Assembly: GCA_963761735.1 (NCBI GenBank)
Contig: CAVXHQ010000005.1
Location: 186,001 to 250,000, forward strand
Length of the DNA: 64,000 nt
DNA from: CAVXHQ01 sp963761735
GTDB taxonomy: Bacteria > Pseudomonadota > Alphaproteobacteria > Rhodobacterales > Rhodobacteraceae
Direction: 5' to 3'
How positions within the stretch are numbered: the stretch's first letter is position 1; each line of letters starts with the position of its first letter. Of this stretch, positions 1 to 10,126 are shown one piece after another. The position numbers and the translations under genes are program-made. The notes below the pieces were generated by a model, which ran no database searches, was not told the DNA's origin, and worked only from the letters and a program-made list of their open reading frames with translations.

Positions 1-622
1 CGCCGGGCAGGGTGCGTAGGGCCGCCCCCGCCGCCGCGTGCAGACGCACAAACCGGTCAATATCATTGCCGAAACGGTCCTGACCCGGCGCCAGCGCACG
101 CCCGTCGCAGCCGCCGAACCGATAGTGCACCGGCACAAGCGTCAGGCCGATCCCGCTATGCGCCGCCGCCGCCACGATCCGACCCGACATCTCGGCGATG
201 TCCGCATAGGGCACGCCGCCCGGTGCGTGATGCAGATAGTGGAACTCGACCGATGCGGCATAGCCCGCCTCGAGCATTTCCATCTGCACGAAGGCGGCGA
301 TGGCCTCGACGTGGTCGGGCGTCAGACGGTCGAGAAACCGGTACATCAGCTGGCGCCACGTCCAGAAGGTATCGCGCGGATCGGGGCCGCGCCGCTCCGT
401 CATGCCCGCCATGGCGCGTTGAAAGGCGTGGGAATGCACGTTCGCCGGGGCGGGGAGCAGCACGCCCGTGCCGCCGCCCGTGCCGCCGCCCGTGCCCCCG
501 CCCGTGCCGCCGGCCGCCACGCCGGTGTCCACCGCGGCGATGCGCCCGTCCGCGTCCAGCGTGACACGGACATCGCGCGCCCACCCGTCCGGCAACAAGG
601 CCTGTGACGCCCGGATCTGCAT
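1..622 (-). CDS. hutF: Formimidoylglutamate deiminase HutF (N-terminal part; C-terminus lies beyond the window start)
   Basis: HutF hydrolyses N-formimidoyl-L-glutamate to N-formyl-L-glutamate and ammonia, a late step of the HutF/HutG branch of histidine degradation in the cytoplasm. About 207 codons are present of a family length near 450. The amidohydrolase metal motif HSH is seen at residues 63-65, followed by AFQRAMAG, then a YRF segment and FHYLHH typical of the family. The start is ATG at 622. Residues 38-53 are an unusual run of four Gly-Gly-Thr-Gly units encoded by 12-bp DNA repeats, where relatives have an ordinary beta strand. The gene is divergent from hutI and shares a 93-bp promoter region with it. 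The call rests on motif and position beside hutI-hutH-hutU. Confidence 0.88.
   Translation of the reverse strand, partial: MQIRASQALLPDGWARDVRVTLDADGRIAAVDTGVAAGGTGGGTGGGTGGGTGVLLPAPANVHSHAFQRAMAGMTERRGPDPRDTFWTWRQLMYRFLDRLTPDHVEAIAAFVQMEMLEAGYAASVEFHYLHHAPGGVPYADIAEMSGRIVAAAAHSGIGLTLVPVHYRFGGCDGRALAPGQDRFGNDIDRFVRLHAAAGAALRTLPG
465..512. repeat. Four 12-bp tandem repeats inside hutF
   Basis: CCCGTGCCGCCG is repeated four times in direct succession, with one C/G difference in the third copy. On the coding (minus) strand each unit encodes Gly-Gly-Thr-Gly. The unit is a multiple of three, so gain or loss of copies keeps the hutF frame. Confidence 0.85.
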
Positions 623-633
623 GATGCCCCCGC

Positions 634-662
634 TTGACAGATAATATGTACATACATAATAA
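634..662 (+). promoter_or_regulatory. Probable hutI promoter with an embedded palindromic operator
   Basis: A perfect -35 box TTGACA (634-639) is followed after 17 bp by TAATAA (657-662). Between them lies the perfect palindrome TATGTACATA at 645-654, where a bound repressor would block RNA polymerase. HutC-type GntR repressors of hut operons bind dyads with a GTA/TAC core, so a HutC-like protein encoded elsewhere is a plausible ligand; that assignment is inference. On the opposite strand TATTAT (646-641) could serve as the -10 of hutF. Confidence 0.6.
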
Positions 663-715
663 CCGATCCATCGGAGCGCGCAAGCGATCCTTCCGACATC
701 TGACCAGAGGCGCCC

Positions 716-1921
716 ATGCTGCTTGCCGACGTCCGCATCGCGACCATGACGCCCGCCTGCGGGTTCGGCCTGATCGAGGATGGCGCCATCGCGATCGAAG
801 GCGACCGTATCGCCTGGGTCGGCCCGGCATCCGACGTACCCGCAGCCTTTTCGGACCTGCCCCGCGTTCAGGGCGGCGGACGGCTCGTGACACCGGGCCT
901 GATCGATTGCCACACCCATGTGGTCTTCGGCGGCAATCGCGCGGCGGAATTCGAGATGCGCCTCGAAGGCGCGGGATACGAGCAGATCGCGCGTGCCGGG
1001 GGCGGCATCGTGTCGACTGTCACGGCAACCCGCGCGGCGGATGCGGCGACGCTGCTGGCGCAGGCGCTGGTCCGCGTCGATGCACTGCTGGCCGAAGGTG
1101 TCACGACCCTCGAGGTGAAATCCGGCTACGGCCTCGACGTGGAAACGGAACTGCTGATGCTGCGGGTGGCGCGGGCCATCGGGCAGGAGCGGCCGGTGAC
1201 GGTGCGCACGACGTTTCTCGGCGCGCACGCCGTACCTGCGGAGTATGCCGGCCGCGCCGACGCCTATCTCGACGACGTCTGTCTGCCCGCGTTGCGGCAG
1301 GCCCACGGCGAAGGTCTCGTCGATGTGGTCGACGGATTCTGCGAGGGGATCGCCTTTTCCACCGGGCAGATCGCGCGCGTTTTCGCCACTGCCGCCGACC
1401 TTGGCCTGCCGGTGAAGCTGCACGCCGAACAGCTGCTCGCATACCGGCGGAACGGCGCTTGCCGCGACGTACGGTGCGCTGTCGGCGGACCACGTCGAAT
1501 ACGCCACCGACGCCGATGCCGCCGCACTGGCCGCCGCCGGCACAACCGCCGTTCTGCTGCCCGGCGCCTATTACACGCTGCGCGAGACACAGGCCCCGCC
1601 CATTGCGGCGTTTCGCGCGCACGGCGTACCGATGGCGCTGGCGACCGATTGCAATCCCGGCTCGTCGCCGATGACGTCGTTGTTGCTGGCGATGAACATG
1701 GGCTGCACGCTGTTTCGCATGACGCCGGCCGAGGTGTTGCAGGGCACAACCGTCCACGCCGCCCGCGCGCTGGGCCTGACCGACAGGGGCCGCATCGCGG
1801 TGGGCCTGCGGGCGGATCTGTGCCTGTGGGATGTCGGCCATCCGGCGGAACTCGCCTATCGTATCGGTTTCAACCCGCTTTACCGCCGCATCGCCGGCGG
1901 CACCCCGATCGGAGAGCTGCG

Positions 1922-1925
<4 letters not shown>
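716..1925 (+). pseudogene. hutI: Imidazolonepropionase HutI, interrupted by a one-base insertion
   Basis: HutI hydrolyses 4-imidazolone-5-propanoate to N-formimidoyl-L-glutamate. The start ATG at 716 gives the metal motif CHTHVVFGG near residue 64 and LHAEQ near residue 237. An extra base at about 1433-1437 then changes frame. The sequence continues perfectly in the other frame (TGGTALAATYGALSADHVEY, then ATDCNPGSSP) to TGA at 1923-1925. Corrected length is 402 residues, normal for the family. The stop overlaps the hutH start (ATGA). The reading frame before the insertion is open right through into hutH, so an uncorrected reading gives a 917-residue artificial fusion. Many genes in this window show similar indels, so a sequence error is more likely than a real mutation. 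Confidence 0.85.
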
Positions 1926-3469
<1,544 letters not shown>

Positions 3470-3578
3470 TGCGGGACCGTCCGTCGAAACGCCGGTTGTC
3501 CGGCGACGACACGGATAACCGGCCGGTCGGCACCGACCGCCGCGCCGCCGCATCACCCTGAAAACCACCGGAGGCACC

Positions 3579-5246
3579 ATGACGAACCCGCGCCACAACA
3601 TCCGCGACATCTTTCCCGCCACCGGCACCGAGATCAGCGCCAAGAGCTGGCTCACCGAGGCGCCGTTGCGGATGCTGATGAACAACCTGCACCCCGACGT
3701 GGCCGAAAACCCGCACGAACTGGTCGTTTACGGCGGCATCGGGCGCGCGGCGCGGACGTGGGAGGATTTCGACGCGATCTGTGCCGCCTTGCGCGCGCTG
3801 GAGGCCGACGAGACGCTGCTGGTGCAATCGGGCAAGCCGGTGGGCGTGTTCCGGACGCACGCCGATGCGCCGCGCGTGCTGATCGCCAATTCCAACCTCG
3901 TGCCGCATTGGGCGACATGGGAGCATTTCAACGAACTCGATCGCAAGGGCCTGGCGATGTACGGCCAGATGACCGCCGGATCGTGGATCTATATCGGCAC
4001 GCAGGGCATCGTGCAGGGCACCTACGAGACCTTCATGGAGGCGGGGCGTCAGCACTACGACGGATCGCTGAAGGGGCGCTGGATATTGACCGGCGGCCTC
4101 GGCGGCATGGGCGGCGCGCAGCCGCTGGCCGCGGTGATGGCGGGGGCCTGCTGTCTGGCCGTGGAATGCGACGAGACGCGCGCCGATTTCCGGTTGCGGA
4201 CGCGCTATGTCGATGAAAAGACGCATGATCTGGATGAGGCGCTGGCCCTGATCGACGGCTGGACGCAGGCGGGTGAGGCAAAGAGCGTCGCCCTGATCGG
4301 TAACGCGGCAGAGGTGTTTCCCGAACTGGTCACGCGCGGCGTGCGCCCCGATATCGTCACGGATCAGACCAGCGCGCACGATCCGCTGCACGGCTATCTG
4401 CCCGCCGGATGGGGCGTGGCGGAATGGCGCGCCAGGCAGGAAACCGAGCCGCGCGAGGTCGAGGCGGCAGCACGGGCGAGCATGAAGGTTCAGGTCGCCG
4501 CGATGGTCGATTTCTGGAACGCGGGCGTGCCGACGCTGGATTACGGCAACAATATCCGGCAGGTGGCGCGCGACGAGGGGCTCGAGAACGCTTTCGCGTT
4601 TCCGGGGTTCGTGCCCGCCTATATCCGTCCGCTGTTCTGTCGCGGCATCGGGCCGTTCCGCTGGTGCGCGCTGTCGGGCGACCCGGAGGATATCTACAGG
4701 ACCGACGCCAAGGTGAAGGAGCTGGTCGACGATCCGGCCCTGCACCGCTGGCTCGATATGGCGCGCGAGAGGATCGCGTTTCAGGGGCTGCCCGCGCGGA
4801 TCTGCTGGGTCGGGCTGGGCGTGCGCGACAAGCTGGGCCTCGCGTTCAACGAGATGGTGCGGACCGGCGAATTGTCGGCGCCGGTGGTGATCGGGCGCGA
4901 TCATCTGGACAGCGGCTCCGTCGCGTCCCCGAACCGCGAAACCGAGGCGATGAAGGACGGCAGCGACGCGGTATCGGACTGGCCGCTGCTCAACGCGATG
5001 CTGAACGTGGCAAGCGGCGCGACATGGGTGTCGCTGCATCACGGCGGCGGCGTCGGCATGGGATATTCACAGCATTCGGGCATGGTCATCTGCTGTGACG
5101 GCACCCAGGATGCGGACAGACGTATCGCAAACGTGCTCTGGAACGATCCGGCCACAGGCGTGATGCGCCACGCGGATGCGGGATATGACGTGGCCGTCGA
5201 CTGTGCCCGCGAAAACGGGCTGAACCTGCCGGGCATCCTGCGCTGA
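3579..5246 (+). CDS. hutU: Urocanate hydratase
   Basis: HutU hydrates urocanate to 4-imidazolone-5-propanoate using tightly bound NAD+ as an electrophile. The product is 555 residues, as usual. Family blocks visible are MTAGSWIYIGTQGIVQGTYE near residue 130, the glycine-rich GGLGGMGGAQPL near 170, DQTSAHDPLHGY near 265, FCRGIGPFRWCALSG near 350 and LHHGGGVGMGYSQHSG near 485. A GGAGG ribosome site lies just before the ATG. It follows hutH after a 109-bp gap and is probably in the same transcript. Confidence 0.97.
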   Translation: MTNPRHNIRDIFPATGTEISAKSWLTEAPLRMLMNNLHPDVAENPHELVVYGGIGRAARTWEDFDAICAALRALEADETLLVQSGKPVGVFRTHADAPRVLIANSNLVPHWATWEHFNELDRKGLAMYGQMTAGSWIYIGTQGIVQGTYETFMEAGRQHYDGSLKGRWILTGGLGGMGGAQPLAAVMAGACCLAVECDETRADFRLRTRYVDEKTHDLDEALALIDGWTQAGEAKSVALIGNAAEVFPELVTRGVRPDIVTDQTSAHDPLHGYLPAGWGVAEWRARQETEPREVEAAARASMKVQVAAMVDFWNAGVPTLDYGNNIRQVARDEGLENAFAFPGFVPAYIRPLFCRGIGPFRWCALSGDPEDIYRTDAKVKELVDDPALHRWLDMARERIAFQGLPARICWVGLGVRDKLGLAFNEMVRTGELSAPVVIGRDHLDSGSVASPNRETEAMKDGSDAVSDWPLLNAMLNVASGATWVSLHHGGGVGMGYSQHSGMVICCDGTQDADRRIANVLWNDPATGVMRHADAGYDVAVDCARENGLNLPGILR

Positions 5247-5312
5247 CCCGTTCGTGACCGACCTTTCGGGCGCGATAGGGTTTGACAGCACAGCCCCGAG
5301 CCGCGATTGATG

Positions 5313-5322
5313 TGGTATACCA
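5313..5322. promoter_or_regulatory. TGGTATACCA operator, copy 1, upstream of the 2-hydroxyacid dehydrogenase
   Basis: Perfect 10-bp palindrome TGGTATACCA, 24 bp before the next start codon and downstream of a TTGACA box at 5282-5287. It matches the TNGTNNACNA-type half-site pattern known for FadR/FCD-class GntR regulators. The same word recurs at 7550, 8572, 17129 and (one mismatch) 17183, so it is a candidate site for the GntR protein encoded at 16384-17070. Confidence 0.7.
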
Positions 5323-5345
5323 AAACTGTTGCCCGGAGACGCCTC

Positions 5346-6284
5346 ATGACCGCCACCCTCGCCATCGGACCCTATAACGACGCCGAACGACCGGGCCTGC
5401 GGGACCGGTTCGACGCGCATATCATCGACGGGCCGGACGCGATGGACGACCTCGAAGAGGGGCTGCGCGCGGGCATCCGGGCGGTGGCCTACAAGGGGCA
5501 CCACGCGTTCGGCGCGGAGCAGATGGACGCCCTGCCGAACCTTGGGGTGATCGCGAATTACGGCGTGGGATACGATGCCATCGATGTGGCGGCGGCGGAT
5601 GCGCGCGGCATCCGCGTGACCAATACACCCGGCGTGCTGAACGACGATGTCGCCGACCTCGCCATTGCGATGTGGATCATGCAGGGGCGCCGGATGCGCG
5701 CCGCCGAAACGCTGGTGCGCGACGGGCGCTGGGCCGCCGGAGAGAACCATCCGCTGAACCGCAAGCTGTCGGGCGGCATCGCCGGGATCATGGGTCTGGG
5801 CCGCATCGGACGTGATATCGCGGACCGGCTCGCGGCGTTCAAGATGGATATCCACTACCACGCGCGCGGCGAAAAGGAGACGCCGGGGTGGACCTATCAC
5901 GCCGATCCGGTTGATCTGGCGCGGGCGGTCGATTTCATGTTCGTGGCGCTTGTCGGCGGGCCGGAAACCGAGAAATACGTGTCGGCAGAGGTGATCGCGG
6001 CACTGGGGCCGCGCGGCGTTCTGATCAACATCTCGCGCGGCAGTTGCGTGGATGAGGCGGCGCTTCTCGACGCGCTCGAAAGCGGGGCGATTGCCGGGGC
6101 CGGGCTCGACGTTTTCGTCGGCGAGCCCGACCTCGATCCGCGTTTCCTCGCGCTCGACACCGTGGTTCTGCAACCCCATCAGGGGTCCGGGACGGTGGAA
6201 ACACGGGCAGCGATGGCGACGTTGCAATGCGATAATGTCGCGGCGCATCTGGCGGGCGAGGCGCTGCTGACGCCGGTGAACTAG
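5346..6284 (+). CDS. D-2-hydroxyacid dehydrogenase (hydroxypyruvate/glyoxylate reductase-like)
   Basis: Predicted NAD(P)-dependent cytosolic oxidoreductase interconverting 2-hydroxy and 2-oxo acids, 312 residues. The Rossmann motif GLGRIG is near residue 152, the substrate-binding arginine lies in NISRGS near 230, followed by an acidic residue in FVGEPDLDP and the catalytic histidine in QPHQGSGT near 280. ATG at 5346 is chosen over an in-frame ATG at 5307 because the latter overlaps the TGGTATACCA operator and encodes a non-conserved extension; CGGAGA precedes 5346. It sits alone between hutU and the convergent denD. The operator places it in the GntR-controlled sugar-acid regulon; the precise substrate is unknown. 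Confidence 0.88.
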   Translation: MTATLAIGPYNDAERPGLRDRFDAHIIDGPDAMDDLEEGLRAGIRAVAYKGHHAFGAEQMDALPNLGVIANYGVGYDAIDVAAADARGIRVTNTPGVLNDDVADLAIAMWIMQGRRMRAAETLVRDGRWAAGENHPLNRKLSGGIAGIMGLGRIGRDIADRLAAFKMDIHYHARGEKETPGWTYHADPVDLARAVDFMFVALVGGPETEKYVSAEVIAALGPRGVLINISRGSCVDEAALLDALESGAIAGAGLDVFVGEPDLDPRFLALDTVVLQPHQGSGTVETRAAMATLQCDNVAAHLAGEALLTPVN

Positions 6285-6467
6285 GGTCGTCTGGTCGGCA
6301 CGATGTTCGCGATCTGCCGTTGATCGCGTGATGACCCGGGACGCGGCTAAATCTCGACCGTTCCACGCGCGACAGCGTATGGACCTGTCGAGCCTCCCAC
6401 CTTCGCGCCCGCGCGACCGGCACCTCGAGTGACCGGCAGATCCGTCCCAACCGGCCCCCGGGCACGC

Positions 6468-7433
6468 TCACGCAGCGGGTTGGTCGTCCTCAATATAATA
6501 GCGCACGTTATCCTCGAAGCTGTCGTCCGCCGTCAGTCCGAGCCGTTCGGCCTTGTCCGCGTGGATATCCCACTTCCACCCCGAAACGATGCGCTGCACC
6601 TCGGGCTGTGCCTCCCAGCGGATACGTTTCGCGGGCTCCGGCCCGGCCACCGCCGTCATGGCATCGACGAGTTGCGCGATGGTCCATGTCCGTCCCGGCA
6701 TTTGCATGACGCGGTTCTGGCCGAGATCGTCCGCCGGAACTTCGCCGCCCAGAACGAGGTTTCCGACGCATTTGCGCGGCGAGATGTAATAGTGCCGGAA
6801 ATCGGGATCGACCGGGCAGACGGCCTCCTGTCCGTTCAGCGGCTCGCGCAGGATCGACGACATGAAACTGCTGGCGGCGCGGTTCGGCGCCCCCGGGCGC
6901 ACCGACACCGTCGGCAGCCGAAAGGCGCGGCCGTCGACGAATCCCTTGCGGGAATAGTCGTTGATCATCAACTCGCTCATCGCCTTTTGCCCGCCATAGG
7001 ACGTCTGCGGATTGGTCTGGACGTGGTCGCCCAGCGGATCCGGCACCTCGCCGCCGTAGACCGCGATCGACGATGAAAAGACGACTACGGGCGCGTGGCC
7101 GAGGGTGCGGCAGCGTTCCAGCACGTTCCATGTGCCGAACAGGTTGATCCGCATGCCCGCCTCGAAATCCTCTTCCGCGTGGGCCGACACGATCGCGGCC
7201 AGCAGGTAGATCACATCCGTTTGCGCCGTGACCGTGGCCGCCACCGAGGCCGGGTCGGCGATATCGCAGGTGCGGCACTCGACCGGGAACGGTGCCGTGA
7301 CCGGTACGGGGTCCGCGATGTCGGCGAGGGTCAGGCCGGTGATCGCAGTACCGCGGAACGTGCCGCGGCGGGCAAGGTCGGCGGCAAGTTTCTGACCGAT
7401 GACGCCGCCGCCGCCGAGGATGAGGATGTTCAT
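6468..7433 (-). CDS. denD: D-erythronate dehydrogenase-like NAD-dependent epimerase/dehydratase family protein
   Basis: Extended SDR of 321 residues. It has an N-terminal glycine-rich NAD motif (LGGGGVIGQ), serines 120-122 and the YxxxK catalytic pair Tyr146/Lys150 in TSYGGQK. Family pattern and neighbours match DenD, which oxidizes D-erythronate to 2-oxo-tetronate; OtnI, OtnK and OtnC, the next enzymes of that route, are encoded downstream. It is divergent from the dehydrogenase gene at 7622, and the TGGTATACCA operator at 7550-7561 lies between them. It is convergent with the 2-hydroxyacid dehydrogenase, separated by 183 bp in which I see no other feature. Substrate assignment is by homology and context. 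Confidence 0.82.
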   Translation of the reverse strand: MNILILGGGGVIGQKLAADLARRGTFRGTAITGLTLADIADPVPVTAPFPVECRTCDIADPASVAATVTAQTDVIYLLAAIVSAHAEEDFEAGMRINLFGTWNVLERCRTLGHAPVVVFSSSIAVYGGEVPDPLGDHVQTNPQTSYGGQKAMSELMINDYSRKGFVDGRAFRLPTVSVRPGAPNRAASSFMSSILREPLNGQEAVCPVDPDFRHYYISPRKCVGNLVLGGEVPADDLGQNRVMQMPGRTWTIAQLVDAMTAVAGPEPAKRIRWEAQPEVQRIVSGWKWDIHADKAERLGLTADDSFEDNVRYYIEDDQPAA

Positions 7434-7549
7434 AGCCGTTTCCTTCGATGATGCCTCGCCCGTACTGCCGGGGTCGATCGTTTGGGCCGATTGTCACGGG
7501 GCGCGGCGGTCCGGATGATAATACCCGGATGCGTTGCACCGCCCGTTAA

Positions 7550-7561
7550 ATGGTATACCAT
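7550..7561. promoter_or_regulatory. TGGTATACCA operator, copy 2, between denD and the divergent dehydrogenase
   Basis: Perfect 12-bp palindrome ATGGTATACCAT in the shared promoter region of denD (minus) and the gene at 7622 (plus). It is the same word as at 5313 and 8572. An ATG lies inside the palindrome but has no ribosome site and is not the start of the downstream gene. Confidence 0.72.
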
Positions 7562-7621
7562 CCGATCAACGCTGTGCGGCTTTGGATTGTCAATGGCGCG
7601 GGCAAGAGGAGGCAGATCGCG

Positions 7622-8539
7622 ATGGCAAAGTTGAAAGTGGGCTTTATCGGGCTCGGGTATATGGGCCACGGCATGGCCAAAAACCTGATGACCAAGGGAT
7701 ATCCGCTGTGGGTGAAGGGCAATCGCAACCGGACGCCGGTCGAAAACCTGGTGAAACTGGGTGCAACAGAGGCCGCAACCGCGCGCGAGATGGCGCAGGT
7801 TTGCGATGTCATTCACCTGTGTCTGTCGAATTCGCCGCAGGTCGAGGACGTGTTTCACGGGACCGACGGCATTCTGGCAGGCGCGCGCGAGGGCCTGATC
7901 GTCATCGACACAACCACCGCCGACCCGACATCGACCGCCACGCTGGCCGAAGCGTTGGCGGCGAAGGGCGGCACGCTGGTCGACGCGCCGCTGGGCCGGA
8001 CCCCGAAAGAGGCCGAGGCCGGAACGCTGGACGCGATGGTCGGCTGCGATGCCGAGACGTTCGCGCAGGTGCTGCCGCTGATCGAATGCTGGGCCGGAAC
8101 CATCACCCATGTCGGGCCGGTCGGCTCTGGTCACAAGATGAAGCTGCTGATGAATTTCATCTCGATGGGCTATGCGTCCCTTTACGCCGAGGCGACCGTG
8201 CTGGGGGCGGCTGTCGGCATTCCGCCCGTCAAGGTCCGCGAGGTCATCGGCGCAAGCCGGCTGTCGAACGGGTTCTTCGAGACGTTCATGAAATACGCGG
8301 TCGACCGCGATTGCGTGCATCAGTTCACCATTTCGAACGCGGCAAAAGACCTGCGGTACGTGAACGCGATGGCCGACAATGCCGGTCTGATGACGGTGAT
8401 GGCCGCTGCCGCGAAACAGTATTTTTCGCATATGGAGGCGTCGGGCCACGGGAGCGATTTCCTGCCGCTGACGGTCGATCATGTGGGCCGCCTGAACGGG
8501 CTCGACATGGCGGCGGAGGCGGCCAAGGGGCGCGACTGA
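7622..8539 (+). CDS. NAD(P)-dependent beta-hydroxyacid dehydrogenase (3-hydroxyisobutyrate dehydrogenase family)
   Basis: 305-residue cytosolic oxidoreductase of the 3-hydroxyisobutyrate/tartronate-semialdehyde reductase/L-threonate dehydrogenase superfamily. The nucleotide motif GFIGLGYMGHGMA occupies residues 7-19, DTTTADP follows near 97, and the catalytic lysine is Lys172 in GSGHKMKLLMNF. The superfamily SGG motif is replaced by LGR (DAPLGRTPKEAEAG near 121), as in several substrate-divergent members. AGGAGG precedes the ATG at 7622. An in-frame ATG at 7550 lies within the operator and is rejected. It opens the catabolic gene run, but an operator after its stop suggests the following SDR operon has its own promoter. 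Substrate unknown. Confidence 0.85.
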   Translation: MAKLKVGFIGLGYMGHGMAKNLMTKGYPLWVKGNRNRTPVENLVKLGATEAATAREMAQVCDVIHLCLSNSPQVEDVFHGTDGILAGAREGLIVIDTTTADPTSTATLAEALAAKGGTLVDAPLGRTPKEAEAGTLDAMVGCDAETFAQVLPLIECWAGTITHVGPVGSGHKMKLLMNFISMGYASLYAEATVLGAAVGIPPVKVREVIGASRLSNGFFETFMKYAVDRDCVHQFTISNAAKDLRYVNAMADNAGLMTVMAAAAKQYFSHMEASGHGSDFLPLTVDHVGRLNGLDMAAEAAKGRD

Positions 8540-8571
8540 AGGCGCCGGGCCGAGGCGCGTATTTGCTTGCC

Positions 8572-8585
8572 TTTGGTATACCAAA
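8572..8585. promoter_or_regulatory. TGGTATACCA operator, copy 3, upstream of the SDR/ltnD/otn operon
   Basis: Perfect 14-bp palindrome TTTGGTATACCAAA, 39 bp before the SDR start at 8625 and just after the preceding gene. It is the longest of the copies and implies an internal, separately controlled promoter for the ten-gene run that follows. Confidence 0.75.
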
Positions 8586-8624
8586 TTGCCAGCCTGAGGC
8601 GAGGACGGGACAGGGAGACCGACA

Positions 8625-9356
8625 ATGCCATCCATCATCATCACCGGCGCGGGCAGCGGTATCGGCCGGGCCACGGCGGAACAGTTTTTCGAGGCGGGCT
8701 GGCAAGTCGGGCTGGTGGGACGCCGCGAGGCGCCGCTGATCGAGACGGCAGCAGGGCGCGACGCCCTCGTGTTGCCCTGCGATGTGACCGACGAAGGCTC
8801 GGTCGACGCGGCATTCGGCAAGGCCGCCGGCGAATGGGGCCGGATCGACGCGCTGTTCAACAACGCGGGCGTAAACCTGAAGGGTGCGCCGGTCGACGAA
8901 CTGGACGTCGCGGAAATCCGGCATGTGATCGACGTCAACGTGATGGGCGCGCTGATCGCCGCGCGCGCCGCCTTTGCGCAGATGCGCCGGCAGGATCCGC
9001 AGGGCGGGCGGATCATCAACAACGGCTCGATTTCGGCCTATGTGCCGCGTTGGGGCTCTACCGCCTATGCGGTGTCGAAACACGCGATCACCGGGCTGAC
9101 CCGGACCCTGTCGCTCGACGGGCGGGCATTCGGCATCGCCTGCGGCCAGATCGACATCGGCAATGCGCTGACCGATATGGCCTCGGCGATGACCAAGGGC
9201 GTGCCGCAGGCGGACGGGTCCAACGCGGTCGAGCCGGTGATGGACGTGGCCAACGTGGCGAAATCGGTTCTGCACATGGCGTCGCTGCCGCTGGACGCGA
9301 ACGTACAGTTCATGACGGTGATGGCCACGAATATGCCGTATATCGGGAGGGGATAG
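8625..9356 (+). CDS. SDR family oxidoreductase
   Basis: Classical short-chain dehydrogenase/reductase, 243 residues. Cofactor motif TGAGSGIG is at residues 7-14, NNAG near 80, the catalytic serine in NNGSISAY near 140, and YxxxK in TAYAVSKHA near 155. Function is presumably oxidation or reduction of a polyol or keto acid in the same pathway; sequence alone does not tell which. GGGAGACC precedes the ATG. The stop is one base before the next SDR's ATG at 9358, so the two are co-translated. First gene behind the operator at 8572. Confidence 0.88.
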   Translation: MPSIIITGAGSGIGRATAEQFFEAGWQVGLVGRREAPLIETAAGRDALVLPCDVTDEGSVDAAFGKAAGEWGRIDALFNNAGVNLKGAPVDELDVAEIRHVIDVNVMGALIAARAAFAQMRRQDPQGGRIINNGSISAYVPRWGSTAYAVSKHAITGLTRTLSLDGRAFGIACGQIDIGNALTDMASAMTKGVPQADGSNAVEPVMDVANVAKSVLHMASLPLDANVQFMTVMATNMPYIGRG

Positions 9357-9357
9357 G

Positions 9358-10086
9358 ATGGACATGAAAGATCAGGTAGCGGTGGTCACGGGCGGCGCGC
9401 AGGGCATCGGACATGCCGTTTGCACCGCACTTGCGGCGCGCGGCGTGCGGGTCGTCAGCTGGGACGTGGATGCAACGAACGCCGAGGCGATGACCACGAT
9501 CGGCGGCACGGCAATCTCCTGCGACATCACCGATCTGGCCTCGGTCACGAGCGCCTACGAGGCCACCGTCGCGCAGGTCGGCACGCCGGTTATCCTGGTG
9601 AATTCCGCAGGCATCGCAGGGCCGAATGCCACGGTCGAGGAGTATGACGTCGCCGCCTGGCATCAGGTGCTGGCGATCAACCTGACCGGCACATTTTATG
9701 TCAACAAGGTCTGCGTCGCGGGCATGAAGGCACAGGGCTATGGCCGGATCCTGAATATCGCATCCATCGCGGGCAAGGAGGGCAACCCCAATGCCAGCGC
9801 CTATTCCGCGTCCAAGGCGGGGGTGATCGGCCTGACGAAATCGCTGGGCAAAGAGCTTGCCGGGTTCGATATCGCGGTGAACTGCGTGACGCCGGCGGCG
9901 GCGCGGACGCGGATCTTCGACCAGATGAAGCAGGAACACATCGACTACATGCTGTCGAAAATTCCGCGCGGACGGTTCCTCGAGGTCGAGGAGGCGGCAA
10001 AGATGATCGTCTGGGCGGTGTCGCCGGAAAACAGCTTTACCACCGGTGCGGTGTTCGACCTGTCCGGCGGGCGGGCCACCTACTGA
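9358..10086 (+). CDS. SDR family oxidoreductase (3-oxoacyl-ACP reductase-like)
   Basis: Classical SDR, 242 residues. TGGAQGIG cofactor motif is near residues 11-18, an NSAG version of NNAG near 80, the catalytic serine in NIASIAG near 138, and YSASK with tyrosine near 151 and lysine near 155. The C-terminal FDLSGGRATY matches a subgroup annotated as sugar or polyol dehydrogenases, but the substrate is not known. It follows the previous SDR immediately. The 40 bp after its stop carry the ribosome site AAAAGGAG of ltnD. Confidence 0.88.
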   Translation: MDMKDQVAVVTGGAQGIGHAVCTALAARGVRVVSWDVDATNAEAMTTIGGTAISCDITDLASVTSAYEATVAQVGTPVILVNSAGIAGPNATVEEYDVAAWHQVLAINLTGTFYVNKVCVAGMKAQGYGRILNIASIAGKEGNPNASAYSASKAGVIGLTKSLGKELAGFDIAVNCVTPAAARTRIFDQMKQEHIDYMLSKIPRGRFLEVEEAAKMIVWAVSPENSFTTGAVFDLSGGRATY

Positions 10087-10126
10087 ACCTGACGTCGTAT
10101 TCAATCTGAACCAAAAGGAGCGGGCC

